Shown piece after piece: positions 53,960-64,000 of a stretch of DNA of 64,000 nucleotides. Position numbers and translations under genes: made by a program. Numbering within the stretch: the first letter of the stretch is position 1; each line of letters starts with the position of its first letter. This stretch comes from Rhodobacterales bacterium HKCCE3408. Lineage in GTDB: Bacteria > Pseudomonadota > Alphaproteobacteria > Rhodobacterales > Rhodobacteraceae. The stretch covers positions 62,001-126,000 of the forward strand of contig WVSN01000010.1 in assembly GCA_015689705.1 (NCBI GenBank), in the 5' to 3' direction. The notes below the pieces were generated by a model. The model did not search any database. It was given only the letters and a program-made list of their open reading frames with translations, and was not told where the DNA came from.

Positions 53960-55305
53960 GACCGGTAATCCGCGTTGATCGAGATGTAGCCGTGGGTCAG
54001 GTCGCAGGTCCAGACGCGCGCAGCGCCGGAGCCAAGCCCGAGATCGACGTTGATCGCCAGTTCCGGCTGCTTCATGTACGCCGCGCCCGCAGCCTCAGTG
54101 TAGCTTTCGGCGCGCCAGCCGTTCTCGGCCACGAGGATGTCGCCGAAGCGGATCGTCAGCGTGTCGCGGTCGGCGGTCGCGCCGGACTTGCCGACCGCCA
54201 TGACGATGCGGCCCCAGTTCGGATCCTCGCCCGCGATCGCTGTCTTCACCAGCGGCGAATTGGCGATGGAGCGGGCGACCTTGTCAGCGTCCCGGGCGGA
54301 TTTGGCGCCGGTCACGTTGACCTCGACGAGCTTCGTCGCGCCCTCGCCGTCACGAACGATCTGCAGCGCAAGATCCTGCATGACAGTCGCCAGAAGCGCC
54401 TGGAACGCTTCACCTTCCGCGCTCCGGGCCGACATGACGGGCGCGTTGCCCGCCTTGCCGGTTGCCGCAAGCATCACCGTGTCCGACGTAGACGTATCGC
54501 CATCGACCGTGACGGCGTTGAAGCTGTCCTTCGTCGTCGCCTTCAGCATGGCCTGAAGCGCGGCGGGCGCAACAGCGGCGTCAGTGAAGACGTAGCCGAG
54601 CATCGTCGCCATATCGGGGGCGATCATGCCGGAGCCCTTGGCGAAGCCCATGACCGTGACGGGCACGCCGCCAACCTCACCGGTCGCGACGGCACCCTTG
54701 GGGAACGTATCGGTCGTCATGATCGCCCGCGCCGCGATCTCCGTCGCCCCGGCATCGAGGCTGTCGGACAGGGAACCGATCACGGCCGTGATCTTCTCGG
54801 ATGGCAGAGGTTCGCCGATGACGCCAGTCGACGCCGTGAACACGTGGCCGACAGGCAGCTTCAGCGCCTTCGCGACGGCGGCACAGACCGCTTTCACCGT
54901 GCCGTCGCCGGCCTTGCCGGTGAAGGCATTGGAATTCCCGGAGTTCACAAGGATCGCGAAGCCCTTTGCCGCATCTTTCTGCAGCTTCGCGAGCTTCGTC
55001 TCACAGTCGCGCACGGGCGCCGAGCGGGTCGAGGAACGCGTGAAGACACCGGCGATGGAACTGCCGGCCGCGATCTCGGCCAACATCACGTCGACCCGGC
55101 CGGCCCGCTTGATACCGGCCTCGGCGGCGGCGAAGCGCACGCCGTCGATGGCCGGCAGGTCAGGGAAGGCCGCGGGGGCCAGAGGCGAAACGGACGGCGC
55201 CGGTTTTTTCGGCGCCTCGACCATCATCACGCGCGCCGGAGCGGAGCGTTTGGCGGCCTTTTTCTTTTTGGACTTCGCGTCCTTCTTGTCCTTCTTTTTC
55301 GCCAT
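53956..55305 (-). CDS. argJ: Bifunctional glutamate N-acetyltransferase/amino-acid acetyltransferase ArgJ
   Basis: ArgJ (449 residues) acts in the cyclic arginine pathway, moving acetyl from N-acetylornithine to glutamate. It self-cleaves into two chains between Ala and Thr in APDMATMLGYVF, which is intact. The catalytic and substrate regions SGNSNAFTG and DGDTSTSD are seen. The first 45 residues are a Lys-rich extension (KKKDKKDAKSKKKKAAKR) not part of the ArgJ fold. It follows the parvulin gene by 18 bases and overlaps mutT. Confidence 0.97.
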   Translation of the reverse strand: MAKKKDKKDAKSKKKKAAKRSAPARVMMVEAPKKPAPSVSPLAPAAFPDLPAIDGVRFAAAEAGIKRAGRVDVMLAEIAAGSSIAGVFTRSSTRSAPVRDCETKLAKLQKDAAKGFAILVNSGNSNAFTGKAGDGTVKAVCAAVAKALKLPVGHVFTASTGVIGEPLPSEKITAVIGSLSDSLDAGATEIAARAIMTTDTFPKGAVATGEVGGVPVTVMGFAKGSGMIAPDMATMLGYVFTDAAVAPAALQAMLKATTKDSFNAVTVDGDTSTSDTVMLAATGKAGNAPVMSARSAEGEAFQALLATVMQDLALQIVRDGEGATKLVEVNVTGAKSARDADKVARSIANSPLVKTAIAGEDPNWGRIVMAVGKSGATADRDTLTIRFGDILVAENGWRAESYTEAAGAAYMKQPELAINVDLGLGSGAARVWTCDLTHGYISINADYRS

Positions 55306-55323
55306 CTCCGGCCCGCTCCCGGT

Positions 55324-56181
55324 TTATTCGTCCAGAAGCTCCGTATTGCGGATAAGCGCCGGGTCGATGTCAAGCTCGGGCGTGTCGATCGTGCCGGCCT
55401 CGGTCAGCTCCGCGATGGCGGCTTCGACACGGGTCCGGCGGATCTGCTCCTCGAGATCGGCCCGGACGTCCTCGAGAGCGGGCAGCTCCTCGGTCCGGGT
55501 GTCGTTCAGGACGATGACGTGCCAGCCGAACTGGGTCTCGACCGGGGCCGAAATCTCGCCGACCTCGAGCGCCATGACGGCCTCTTCGAAGGACGGGACC
55601 ATCATGCCCTGCGAGAACCAGCCGAGCTGGCCGCCGTTCGGGCCCGAGGGGCCAACAGACCGTTCGGCCGCGAGTTCGGCGAAATCGGCGCCGCCTTCGA
55701 GTTCGGTGATGATCTCCTGCGCCTCTTCCTCGGTCTCCACCAGGATGTGCGAGGCGTTGTATTCGGTGCCCGGCTCGACCCCGGCAATCGCCTCGTCATA
55801 GGCGGCCTGAAGTTCTTCGTCCGGGATCGGCTCGGCGGCGATGTCATTCAAAAGCGCAGCGGCGAGGAAGGCGCGGGCTTCGTTCTCCAGCCCGAGCTCG
55901 CGGCTGGCGTTCATGTCCTCGCGGGCGGCGTCGGCCAGAACCTGCTGCTGAATCAGCTGGTCGAGCATGCCGTTGTAGAGCACCTCGTCCGGCAGTTCGC
56001 GGTACTGGTCGGGCAGCATCTGCTGCATCGCGATCAGATGACCAAGGGTGATTTCGGTCCCGTTTACAGTGGCCAGAACGGTGCTGGCATCCGGCCCCTC
56101 ATGCGCGTCGGCGAGCGCCGGCATGGTCGCGTGGGCGGAAAGCGCCGCGACGAGCGCGACGGAGGCGAGTAGGCGTTGCAT
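55324..56181 (-). CDS. Parvulin-type peptidylprolyl isomerase (exported)
   Basis: This 285-residue protein has a signal peptide (MQRLLASVALVAALSAHA), an N-terminal helical chaperone-like region and a parvulin domain at about residues 140-235 (ASHILVETEEEAQEII, GGQLGWFSQGMMVPSFEEAV, FGWHVIVLND). It resembles PrsA/SurA-like periplasmic foldases. It is divergent from secA across 211 bases, which contain a GC-rich inverted repeat and no recognised gene, and it leads the argJ-mutT run. Confidence 0.94.
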   Translation of the reverse strand: MQRLLASVALVAALSAHATMPALADAHEGPDASTVLATVNGTEITLGHLIAMQQMLPDQYRELPDEVLYNGMLDQLIQQQVLADAAREDMNASRELGLENEARAFLAAALLNDIAAEPIPDEELQAAYDEAIAGVEPGTEYNASHILVETEEEAQEIITELEGGADFAELAAERSVGPSGPNGGQLGWFSQGMMVPSFEEAVMALEVGEISAPVETQFGWHVIVLNDTRTEELPALEDVRADLEEQIRRTRVEAAIAELTEAGTIDTPELDIDPALIRNTELLDE

Positions 56182-56392
56182 GGATCATCCCTGATTGTTT
56201 GCCGGCCGGCGGTCCGCCGGGCCGCGTTGACACCATCCGGGCCGCCCCTTATGTCCCAATCGGGTTTCGCATCGGGGCCGCGCCGATATTGCCGCCGTTC
56301 TAGACTGCCGCGATGGGCCAGCACAACCCGGATGCCGCACAAGATGTGATGAGGTCCCGACCCGGGCCGCGACAAGGATTTACGAGACCGCC

Positions 56393-59110
<2,718 letters not shown>

Positions 59111-59235
59111 GTCCTTTCTGCATCAGCCATCGGAAATAGCGCAGAGGCCCCCCGGGCCTTCGCGGCCCTGCGGTGTATTATCGGCGTCGAACTCTGCTCG
59201 CAGACCTGGGGGGTCGGTTCGGCGGAGGCGGCGCG

Positions 59236-60147
59236 ATGGCGCAGACAATCGGCATCGGAACGACCGTGGCGGCGGTGGCACTGGCCGCGTTCGGCTTCGG
59301 CTCTTTCCAGGACACCGCGCCCGACGGCCCGCCGCCCGCGATGCCCGCCTCGCTCCAAGCTCCGGCGCCCGCATCCCTGTCCGCACCGGAATCCATTCTG
59401 CCCGCGCGGGTCGCCGCAACCGCTCTCGCACCACTCCCGGACCTCGACCGTCCCGCTCCCGTCAGCCGTTTCGGCCTTGCCTGCGGCCTGTCGATCGAGG
59501 CCGAACCGCGCCCCGCGGCCAGTGTCGCGCTCCGGATCGCCGATCCCTGCCGGCCGGAGATGCGGGTCGAGATCGCGCATGAGGGGCTCGCCGTCTCGGT
59601 GACGACCGACCTGACCGGCCATGCCGAGCTTTTGCTTCCAGCACTCGCCGATCCGGCCGAGATCGCAGTCCGGCTTCCGGGCGGCGACGGTCAGCTTGTC
59701 CGCGTGCCGGTCCCCGATCTAGACGAATACGACCGCGTGGCGCTGGCATGGACGGGCGAAACCCCGCTTGCGCTCCATGCGCGCGAGGGCGGCGCGGATT
59801 ACGGCGAGGCCGGCCATGTCTGGCAAGGGTCCCCCGGCGCGCCGTCGGACGCCCTGCGCGGAAGCGGCGGCTGGCTCGCCCGGCTTGGCGACGGTCTCGG
59901 CACCGCACCCCTGATGGCGCAGATATACACGATCCAGCATGGCGCGCTGCCCGGCGGCGGGCTCGTCCGCCTGTCGGTTTCGGCCGACGGCTGCGGCGGT
60001 CCGGCCGAGGCCGCGACCCTGCGCCCGAGGCCCGATGGCGGCGTCGCCCGCGTGGACCTGTCCTTCGCTCTGCCCGCCTGTGACGGCACGGCAGACCGAA
60101 CGGTGTTGCAAAATCTCGTCGGCGACCTGAGGATCGCCGCCAACTGA
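59236..60147 (+). CDS. Hypothetical exported or anchored protein downstream of secA
   Basis: This 303-residue protein begins MAQTIGIGTTVAAVALAAFG, a likely signal anchor, followed by an Ala/Pro-rich linker to about residue 75 and a beta-rich periplasmic domain (SIEAEPRPAASVALRIADPC onward) with several Gly-rich turns. No known domain is recognised. The ATG follows GGAGG with 6 bases; an upstream in-frame start at 59173 lacks support. It lies 125 bases after secA and 41 before the PstS/OmpA chimera gene, so the two may act together at the envelope. Confidence 0.75.
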   Translation: MAQTIGIGTTVAAVALAAFGFGSFQDTAPDGPPPAMPASLQAPAPASLSAPESILPARVAATALAPLPDLDRPAPVSRFGLACGLSIEAEPRPAASVALRIADPCRPEMRVEIAHEGLAVSVTTDLTGHAELLLPALADPAEIAVRLPGGDGQLVRVPVPDLDEYDRVALAWTGETPLALHAREGGADYGEAGHVWQGSPGAPSDALRGSGGWLARLGDGLGTAPLMAQIYTIQHGALPGGGLVRLSVSADGCGGPAEAATLRPRPDGGVARVDLSFALPACDGTADRTVLQNLVGDLRIAAN

Positions 60148-60188
60148 TCCCAGACCAAAGCCCCGTGCGAAGGGGCCCCCAGGCCCCG

Positions 60189-61733
60189 ATGCGATCCCTC
60201 ATTGCCGCGCTCTGCCTACAGGCTGCTGTCCTGCCCGCCGCGGCGCAGGACGTCACGCTGACCTCGCAGGACGGTGCCATCGAACTGTCGGGCAGCCTGC
60301 TGTCCTTCGACGGTGAATTCTACCGCGTGGACTCGATCTATGGCCCGCTCACCGTCAGCGCCGAGGGCGTGCGATGCGAGGGACCGGGCTGTCCCGATCT
60401 CGACGCCTTCGTCGCCGAAGCGCGGTTTGCCGGGGCCAGCGCCATCGCCGAAACGCTCCTGCCAGCGCTGATCGAGGCTTTCGCCTATGACCGGGACCTG
60501 TCGGTCGCGCTGGCGGTCGACGAGGATGGCGCGTCGCTCTACACCCTGTCGCGCGCGGATGGCAGCGCGGCGGCGCGACTCACGATCCGGCCGGCGACGA
60601 CCGAGGCCGGCTTTCTCGCGCTTCTCAACAGCGAGGCCGACATCGCGCTCGCGCTCCGGGAACCTCTCCGGATGGAAGAACTTGCCGCGCGCGCAGCGGA
60701 CGGCGCAGCGCCGTCTCTGATCCGCCGGGCCCGGATCATCGGGCTCGACGCCCTCGTTCCGGTCACCTCGCGCGCCCATCCGTTCCGCGAGATCACGCCG
60801 GACACGCTCGCCCGGCTCTTCACCGGCGAGATCGCCGACTGGTCCGAGATCGGCGGTCCCGAGGCGCCCGTCGTGCTGCACATGCCGCTGGCCGAAACCG
60901 GCCTCGCCCAGGCCTTCACAGACGAGATCCTCGCCGGAACCGGCCGCGAGCTGGCCGGCGGCATCGTGCGTCACGCCGATCTGCGCGACCTGTCCGATGC
61001 GGTCGCGCGTGACCCGCAGGCGATCGGTGTGACGGCCTACTCCTCCGTCGGCAACGCCCGTGCGCTGGCCCTGTCCGGGGATTGCGGCTTCGCGCTCGGT
61101 GCCGATCCGGACACGCTGAAATCGGAGGACTATCCGCTGACCGCGCCGCTCTATGCGTTCACCGCGCCGCGCCGGCTGCCGCGGCTCGTGCGGGAGTTTC
61201 TGGATTTCCTCGAAAGCCCGGCGGCCGAGAGGGTCATCCGGCGCACCGGCTTCGTCAGCCAGACCATCACCGAGACGCCGGTGGAGGATCAGGGCCGCAG
61301 GCTCGCCAATGCGATCCTCGCCGCGGGCGACGGGACGGTGCTGGCCGACCTCCAGCGCCTCGCCGACCGGATGGAAACCTCGGTTCGGCTGTCGCCCACG
61401 TTCCGCTTTTCAGGCGGAGCGACGGAGCTCGACACGCAGTCGCTATCCGCCGTCTCCCGCCTCGCCCGCGCCATCGAGGCCGGCGACTTCGACGGCCGGA
61501 CGCTGATCTTCGTCGGCTTCTCGGATGGCGCCGGGACCGCCGCGACCAATCTCCGGCTGTCCCGCAACCGGGCCGAGGCGGTGCGCCGCGCGGTCATGGA
61601 AGCTGCCGCGACGGCGGATCTCGCACGGGTCGATTTCCGCACCGCGGCCTTCGGTGAGGCGCTTCCGATTGCCTGCGACGACAGTGAATGGGGCCGCGCC
61701 GCCAATCGCCGGGTCGAGGTCTGGCTGGAATAG
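60189..61733 (+). CDS. Phosphate-binding-protein-like / OmpA C-terminal domain chimera
   Basis: This 514-residue protein has a signal peptide (MRSLIAALCLQAAVLPAAA), a small N-terminal beta domain, a PstS-like type 2 periplasmic binding domain at about residues 85-360 (PFREITPDTLARLFTGEIADW and DPQAIGVTAYSSVGN are typical), and a C-terminal OmpA-like peptidoglycan-binding domain (LIFVGFSDGAGTAATNLRLS, NRRVEVWLE). A binding protein tied to the cell wall suggests sensing or envelope tethering more than transport. The ATG is preferred over an in-frame GTG at 60165. Confidence 0.88.
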   Translation: MRSLIAALCLQAAVLPAAAQDVTLTSQDGAIELSGSLLSFDGEFYRVDSIYGPLTVSAEGVRCEGPGCPDLDAFVAEARFAGASAIAETLLPALIEAFAYDRDLSVALAVDEDGASLYTLSRADGSAAARLTIRPATTEAGFLALLNSEADIALALREPLRMEELAARAADGAAPSLIRRARIIGLDALVPVTSRAHPFREITPDTLARLFTGEIADWSEIGGPEAPVVLHMPLAETGLAQAFTDEILAGTGRELAGGIVRHADLRDLSDAVARDPQAIGVTAYSSVGNARALALSGDCGFALGADPDTLKSEDYPLTAPLYAFTAPRRLPRLVREFLDFLESPAAERVIRRTGFVSQTITETPVEDQGRRLANAILAAGDGTVLADLQRLADRMETSVRLSPTFRFSGGATELDTQSLSAVSRLARAIEAGDFDGRTLIFVGFSDGAGTAATNLRLSRNRAEAVRRAVMEAAATADLARVDFRTAAFGEALPIACDDSEWGRAANRRVEVWLE

Positions 61734-61740
61734 TCCACCC

Positions 61741-61792
61741 TTTCATCTTTCCACAAATACCTCCGGGGAGCGCGAGGGGCAGCGCCCCTCGC
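61741..61792 (-). repeat. Intergenic hairpin repeat, copy 2 (bidirectional terminator)
   Basis: In reverse orientation it matches copy 1 at 16942-16990: a 9-bp GCGAGGGGC/GCCCCTCGC stem with a GCT loop, followed by CCCCGGAGGTATTTG and an A-rich tail. It lies between the convergent PstS/OmpA and radC genes and probably terminates both. Confidence 0.7.
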
Positions 61793-61796
61793 ATCC

Positions 61797-62561
61797 TTAA
61801 AGCAATCCCTCGGAACGAAAGCTCAGTTCCCGCGCCTTCCCGATCACGAGGTGGTCGTGGATGGTGATCCCGAGAACCCCGGCGGCCTCCGCGATGGCCG
61901 ATGTCATGTCGATATCCGCCTGGCTTGGCGTCGGATCGCCCGACGGGTGGTTGTGAACGAGGATGATGGCCGATGCGTTCAGTTCGAGCGCGCGTTTCAC
62001 CACCTCGCGCGGGTAGACCGGGACGTGGTCGACCGTGCCTTTCGCCTGCTCCTCGTCGGCAATCAGCACGTTCTTGCGGTCGAGAAAGAGGATCCGGAAA
62101 TGCTCGAGGTCACGATGCGCCATCGCGCTCTGGCAATAGGCAAGCAGCGCGTCCCAGGAGGACAGGATCGGGCGCTGCATGACCTTGGCGCGCGCCATGC
62201 GGTGCCCGATCGCCTCGATCAGTTTCAGTTCGAACACGACGCGATCGCCGACTCCGGGCACGTCGCGGAGGCGCGCGGGTGGTGCGGCGAGAACCCGGTT
62301 GATGTCGCCGAACGCCTTGAGCAATGCCTTGGCAATCGGCTTCGTATCGCCGCGGGGCAGGGCGCGGAACAGGAGCATCTCGAGGAGCTCGTAATCCGGC
62401 ATCGCAGCCGCCCCGCCCTCGGCAAACCGTTCGCGCAACCTCGCACGATGGGACTTGAGGTCATCCGCCAATGATGTCGACCGCGGGACGGGAGCGGCCT
62501 CTGCCGCCGGTCCGAACCCCGGCAGCGGCGCTTCGGCGAACTCGTCCTTCGGCTGCGGCAT
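61797..62561 (-). CDS. radC: RadC family JAB-domain protein
   Basis: This 254-residue protein has an N-terminal HhH region (RLRDVPGVGDRVVFELKLIEA) and a C-terminal JAB/MPN domain with the metal motif HNHPSGDPTPSQADID (HxHP and the later Ser/Asp). RadC proteins are widespread; the DNA-repair label comes from an old mutant and is doubtful, so the role is uncertain. The ATG gives a normal length. It follows map by 35 bases on the same strand. Confidence 0.93.
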   Translation of the reverse strand: MPQPKDEFAEAPLPGFGPAAEAAPVPRSTSLADDLKSHRARLRERFAEGGAAAMPDYELLEMLLFRALPRGDTKPIAKALLKAFGDINRVLAAPPARLRDVPGVGDRVVFELKLIEAIGHRMARAKVMQRPILSSWDALLAYCQSAMAHRDLEHFRILFLDRKNVLIADEEQAKGTVDHVPVYPREVVKRALELNASAIILVHNHPSGDPTPSQADIDMTSAIAEAAGVLGITIHDHLVIGKARELSFRSEGLL

Positions 62562-62596
62562 GACCGCACCCTGCGCATCGAATGGTTAACGGGGGA

Positions 62597-63406
62597 TTAG
62601 CGCCAGGTCGGGTGGAAGCGGCCTGCGGGGGACAGCGTGAAGATCTCCGCGCCGTCCGACGTCACGCCGACCGAATGTTCGAACTGCGCCGAGAGCGACT
62701 TGTCGCGCGTCACGGCGGTCCAGTCGTCCGAGAGCACCTTCGTTTCCGGCCGGCCGAGGTTCACCATCGGCTCGATCGTGAAGAACATGCCTTCTTCCAG
62801 CACCGGGCCGGTCCCTGGGCGGCCGTAATGCAGCACGTTCGGCGGCGCGTGGAACACCTGACCCAAACCGTGACCGCAGAAATCGCGCACGACGCTCATC
62901 CGCTGCGCTTCGACATAGGTCTGGATGGCGTGGCCGATATCGCCGAACGTGTTGCCCGGCCGGACCGCCTCGATCCCGATCATCAGCGCGTCATGCGTGA
63001 CTTCGATCAGCCGCTCCGCCTTGCGGCCGAGATGGCCGGCGACGAACATCCGGCTCGTGTCACCGAACCAGCCATCGACGATGACGGTGACGTCGATGTT
63101 CAGGATATCGCCGTCCTTAAGGACCTTGGTGCTCGGGATGCCGTGGCAGACGACATGGTTCACGCTGATGCAGCTGGCGTGCTGGTAACCGCGGTAGCCG
63201 ATCGTCGCCGAGGTGGCGCCGGCGGCCTCGACCATCGCGGTGATCCGCTCGTCCAGTTCGGCCGTCGTTGCGCCCGGCACGACATGATCGGCGATGTCGT
63301 CGAGGATGCGCGCGGCAAGATCGCCCGCGCGGTGCATACCGGCGTAGTCGTCCTTCTGGTGTATGCGAATTCCGTCCCGGGTGAGGCGGCCGTGAAACGC
63401 TTCCAA
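62597..63406 (-). CDS. map: Type I methionyl aminopeptidase
   Basis: Map (about 269 residues) removes initiator methionine. The five metal ligands are seen: two Asp in LNIDVTVIVDGWFGDTSR, His in CGHGLGQVFH, Glu in FFTIEPMV and Glu in SAQFEHSV. The start is a TTG 7 bases after AGGAG; another TTG two codons upstream is only one base from that site and is less likely. It follows sfsA by 66 bases, the usual neighbour order in this group. Confidence 0.95.
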   Translation of the reverse strand: MEAFHGRLTRDGIRIHQKDDYAGMHRAGDLAARILDDIADHVVPGATTAELDERITAMVEAAGATSATIGYRGYQHASCISVNHVVCHGIPSTKVLKDGDILNIDVTVIVDGWFGDTSRMFVAGHLGRKAERLIEVTHDALMIGIEAVRPGNTFGDIGHAIQTYVEAQRMSVVRDFCGHGLGQVFHAPPNVLHYGRPGTGPVLEEGMFFTIEPMVNLGRPETKVLSDDWTAVTRDKSLSAQFEHSVGVTSDGAEIFTLSPAGRFHPTWR

Positions 63407-63472
63407 CTGCAAGCTCCTGATCCGTCACGCGCAATCTATGCCAGCGCGACGTGTATTTCCAGTAACCGAGGC

Positions 63473-64000
63473 TCAGATGGCCCTGACCGGCAGGGGCGCC
63501 CGAAGCCGCACGCCCTCCGCGTCGATGTCGCAATCGTAGGCGATCAGTTCAACCCCGGCGTCCCGGGCGCGTGCGACCGCCGCGGCATAGCCGGGATCGA
63601 GATCGGCGGCGAACTTGAGCCGCGCGCAATCGGTGCGCTGAATCAGGTAGAGCATGACGGCGCGGTGGCCGGCTTCGACCATCGCGGACAGCTCGCCGAG
63701 GTGCTTGGCGCCGCGCGTGGTCACGCTGTCCGGAAACTCGGCCCAGTCATCCTCGCGCCGCAGGTGAACGTTCTTTACCTCGACATAGGCGTCGGGCAGG
63801 CCGTCGCCGGTGGCGAGGAAGTCGATCCGGCTGTTCGCGCCATAGCGCTGTTCGGGGCGGATCGTATCGTAGGCCGCAAGCTCGGGGATCGCCCGGACGG
63901 CGAGTGACGCGGCGACGACGCGGTTCGGAACCGCGGTGTCGATCCCGGCCCAGTGCCCGTCCGGCAGCTCGTTGAGCCGCCAGCCGTATTTCAGCTTTTT
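63473..64000 (-). CDS. sfsA: DNA/RNA nuclease SfsA family protein (5' end beyond window)
   Basis: The frame is open from the stop codon to the window edge, so the N-terminus is missing. Visible family motifs are NRVVAASLAVRAIPEL, YGANSRIDFL, the catalytic-type VEVKNVHL, and RGAKHLGEL. SfsA was named for sugar fermentation stimulation; members have a predicted nuclease fold (PD-(D/E)XK). About 175 residues are present. Confidence 0.92.
   Translation of the reverse strand, partial: KKLKYGWRLNELPDGHWAGIDTAVPNRVVAASLAVRAIPELAAYDTIRPEQRYGANSRIDFLATGDGLPDAYVEVKNVHLRREDDWAEFPDSVTTRGAKHLGELSAMVEAGHRAVMLYLIQRTDCARLKFAADLDPGYAAAVARARDAGVELIAYDCDIDAEGVRLRAPLPVRAI

Overview
The window is high-GC DNA with short intergenic gaps, many 4-nt stop/start overlaps and GTG/TTG starts. 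Gene content and order point to an alphaproteobacterium of the Rhodobacteraceae/Roseobacter group: secA divergent from a parvulin isomerase-argJ-mutT block, comF-grxC, rsfS-rlmH-gpmI-envC-ctpA-rppH, dgcN-dgcA, and LexA boxes of the alphaproteobacterial GAAC-N7-GAAC type. Most of the sequence is core chromosome. No rRNA, tRNA, CRISPR array, prophage, transposase or origin was recognised, and no gap without a gene exceeds 300 bases.

Layout. 1-9.2 kb: truncated TPP enzyme, MscS channel, leuC, small membrane proteins, an MFS transporter with a LOG-family hydrolase, dapD, an MBL-fold hydrolase and a small hypothetical. 9.2-11.9 kb: two adjacent Hint-domain proteins, one lacking the catalytic Hint cysteine. 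12-17.5 kb: dapE, rnr, an MltB-type transglycosylase and a MOSC protein. 17.5-25.3 kb: a scattered SOS mutagenesis locus. imuB and dnaE2 each have a LexA box, but imuA is absent from the window. Between the two lie an EEP-family nuclease/phosphatase, a cupin, a VOC protein and a lower-GC HNH endonuclease. The HNH gene overlaps the 3' end of a dnaE2 that appears to have lost its C-terminal OB-fold region. 25.3-29.6 kb: a membrane-anchored BTAD/TPR regulator, a secreted HEXXH protein and an orphan periplasmic binding protein.

29.6-36.2 kb: a long leftward run covering ribosome and RNA maintenance (rsfS, rlmH, rppH), glycolysis (gpmI), cell wall and protease functions (envC, ctpA), with lrgAB upstream. 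rppH and rsfS have no ATG/GTG/TTG at their homology-supported starts, but each has a CTG behind a well-spaced Shine-Dalgarno sequence. 36.3-43.7 kb: smc, a coupled hypothetical gene, a 45-residue membrane microprotein, a second MltB-type enzyme, cbiB and a glutathionyl-hydroquinone reductase. 43.8-48 kb: a D-amino-acid operon (dgcN, dgcA, a metallophosphoesterase, a D-amino-acid aminotransferase). 48-56.2 kb: pip, ubiG, marR, grxC, comF, a methyltransferase-hemH pair, mutT-argJ and a parvulin isomerase. 56.4-64 kb: secA, a hypothetical exported protein, a PstS/OmpA chimera, radC, map and a truncated sfsA.

The most unusual region is the SOS locus: a truncated DnaE2 fused in operon-like fashion to a foreign-looking reader-plus-HNH nuclease under an apparent LexA box. 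The CTG starts, the pair of matching hairpin repeats in convergent gaps, the degenerate Hint protein and the phosphoesterase embedded in the D-glutamate operon are secondary points of interest.
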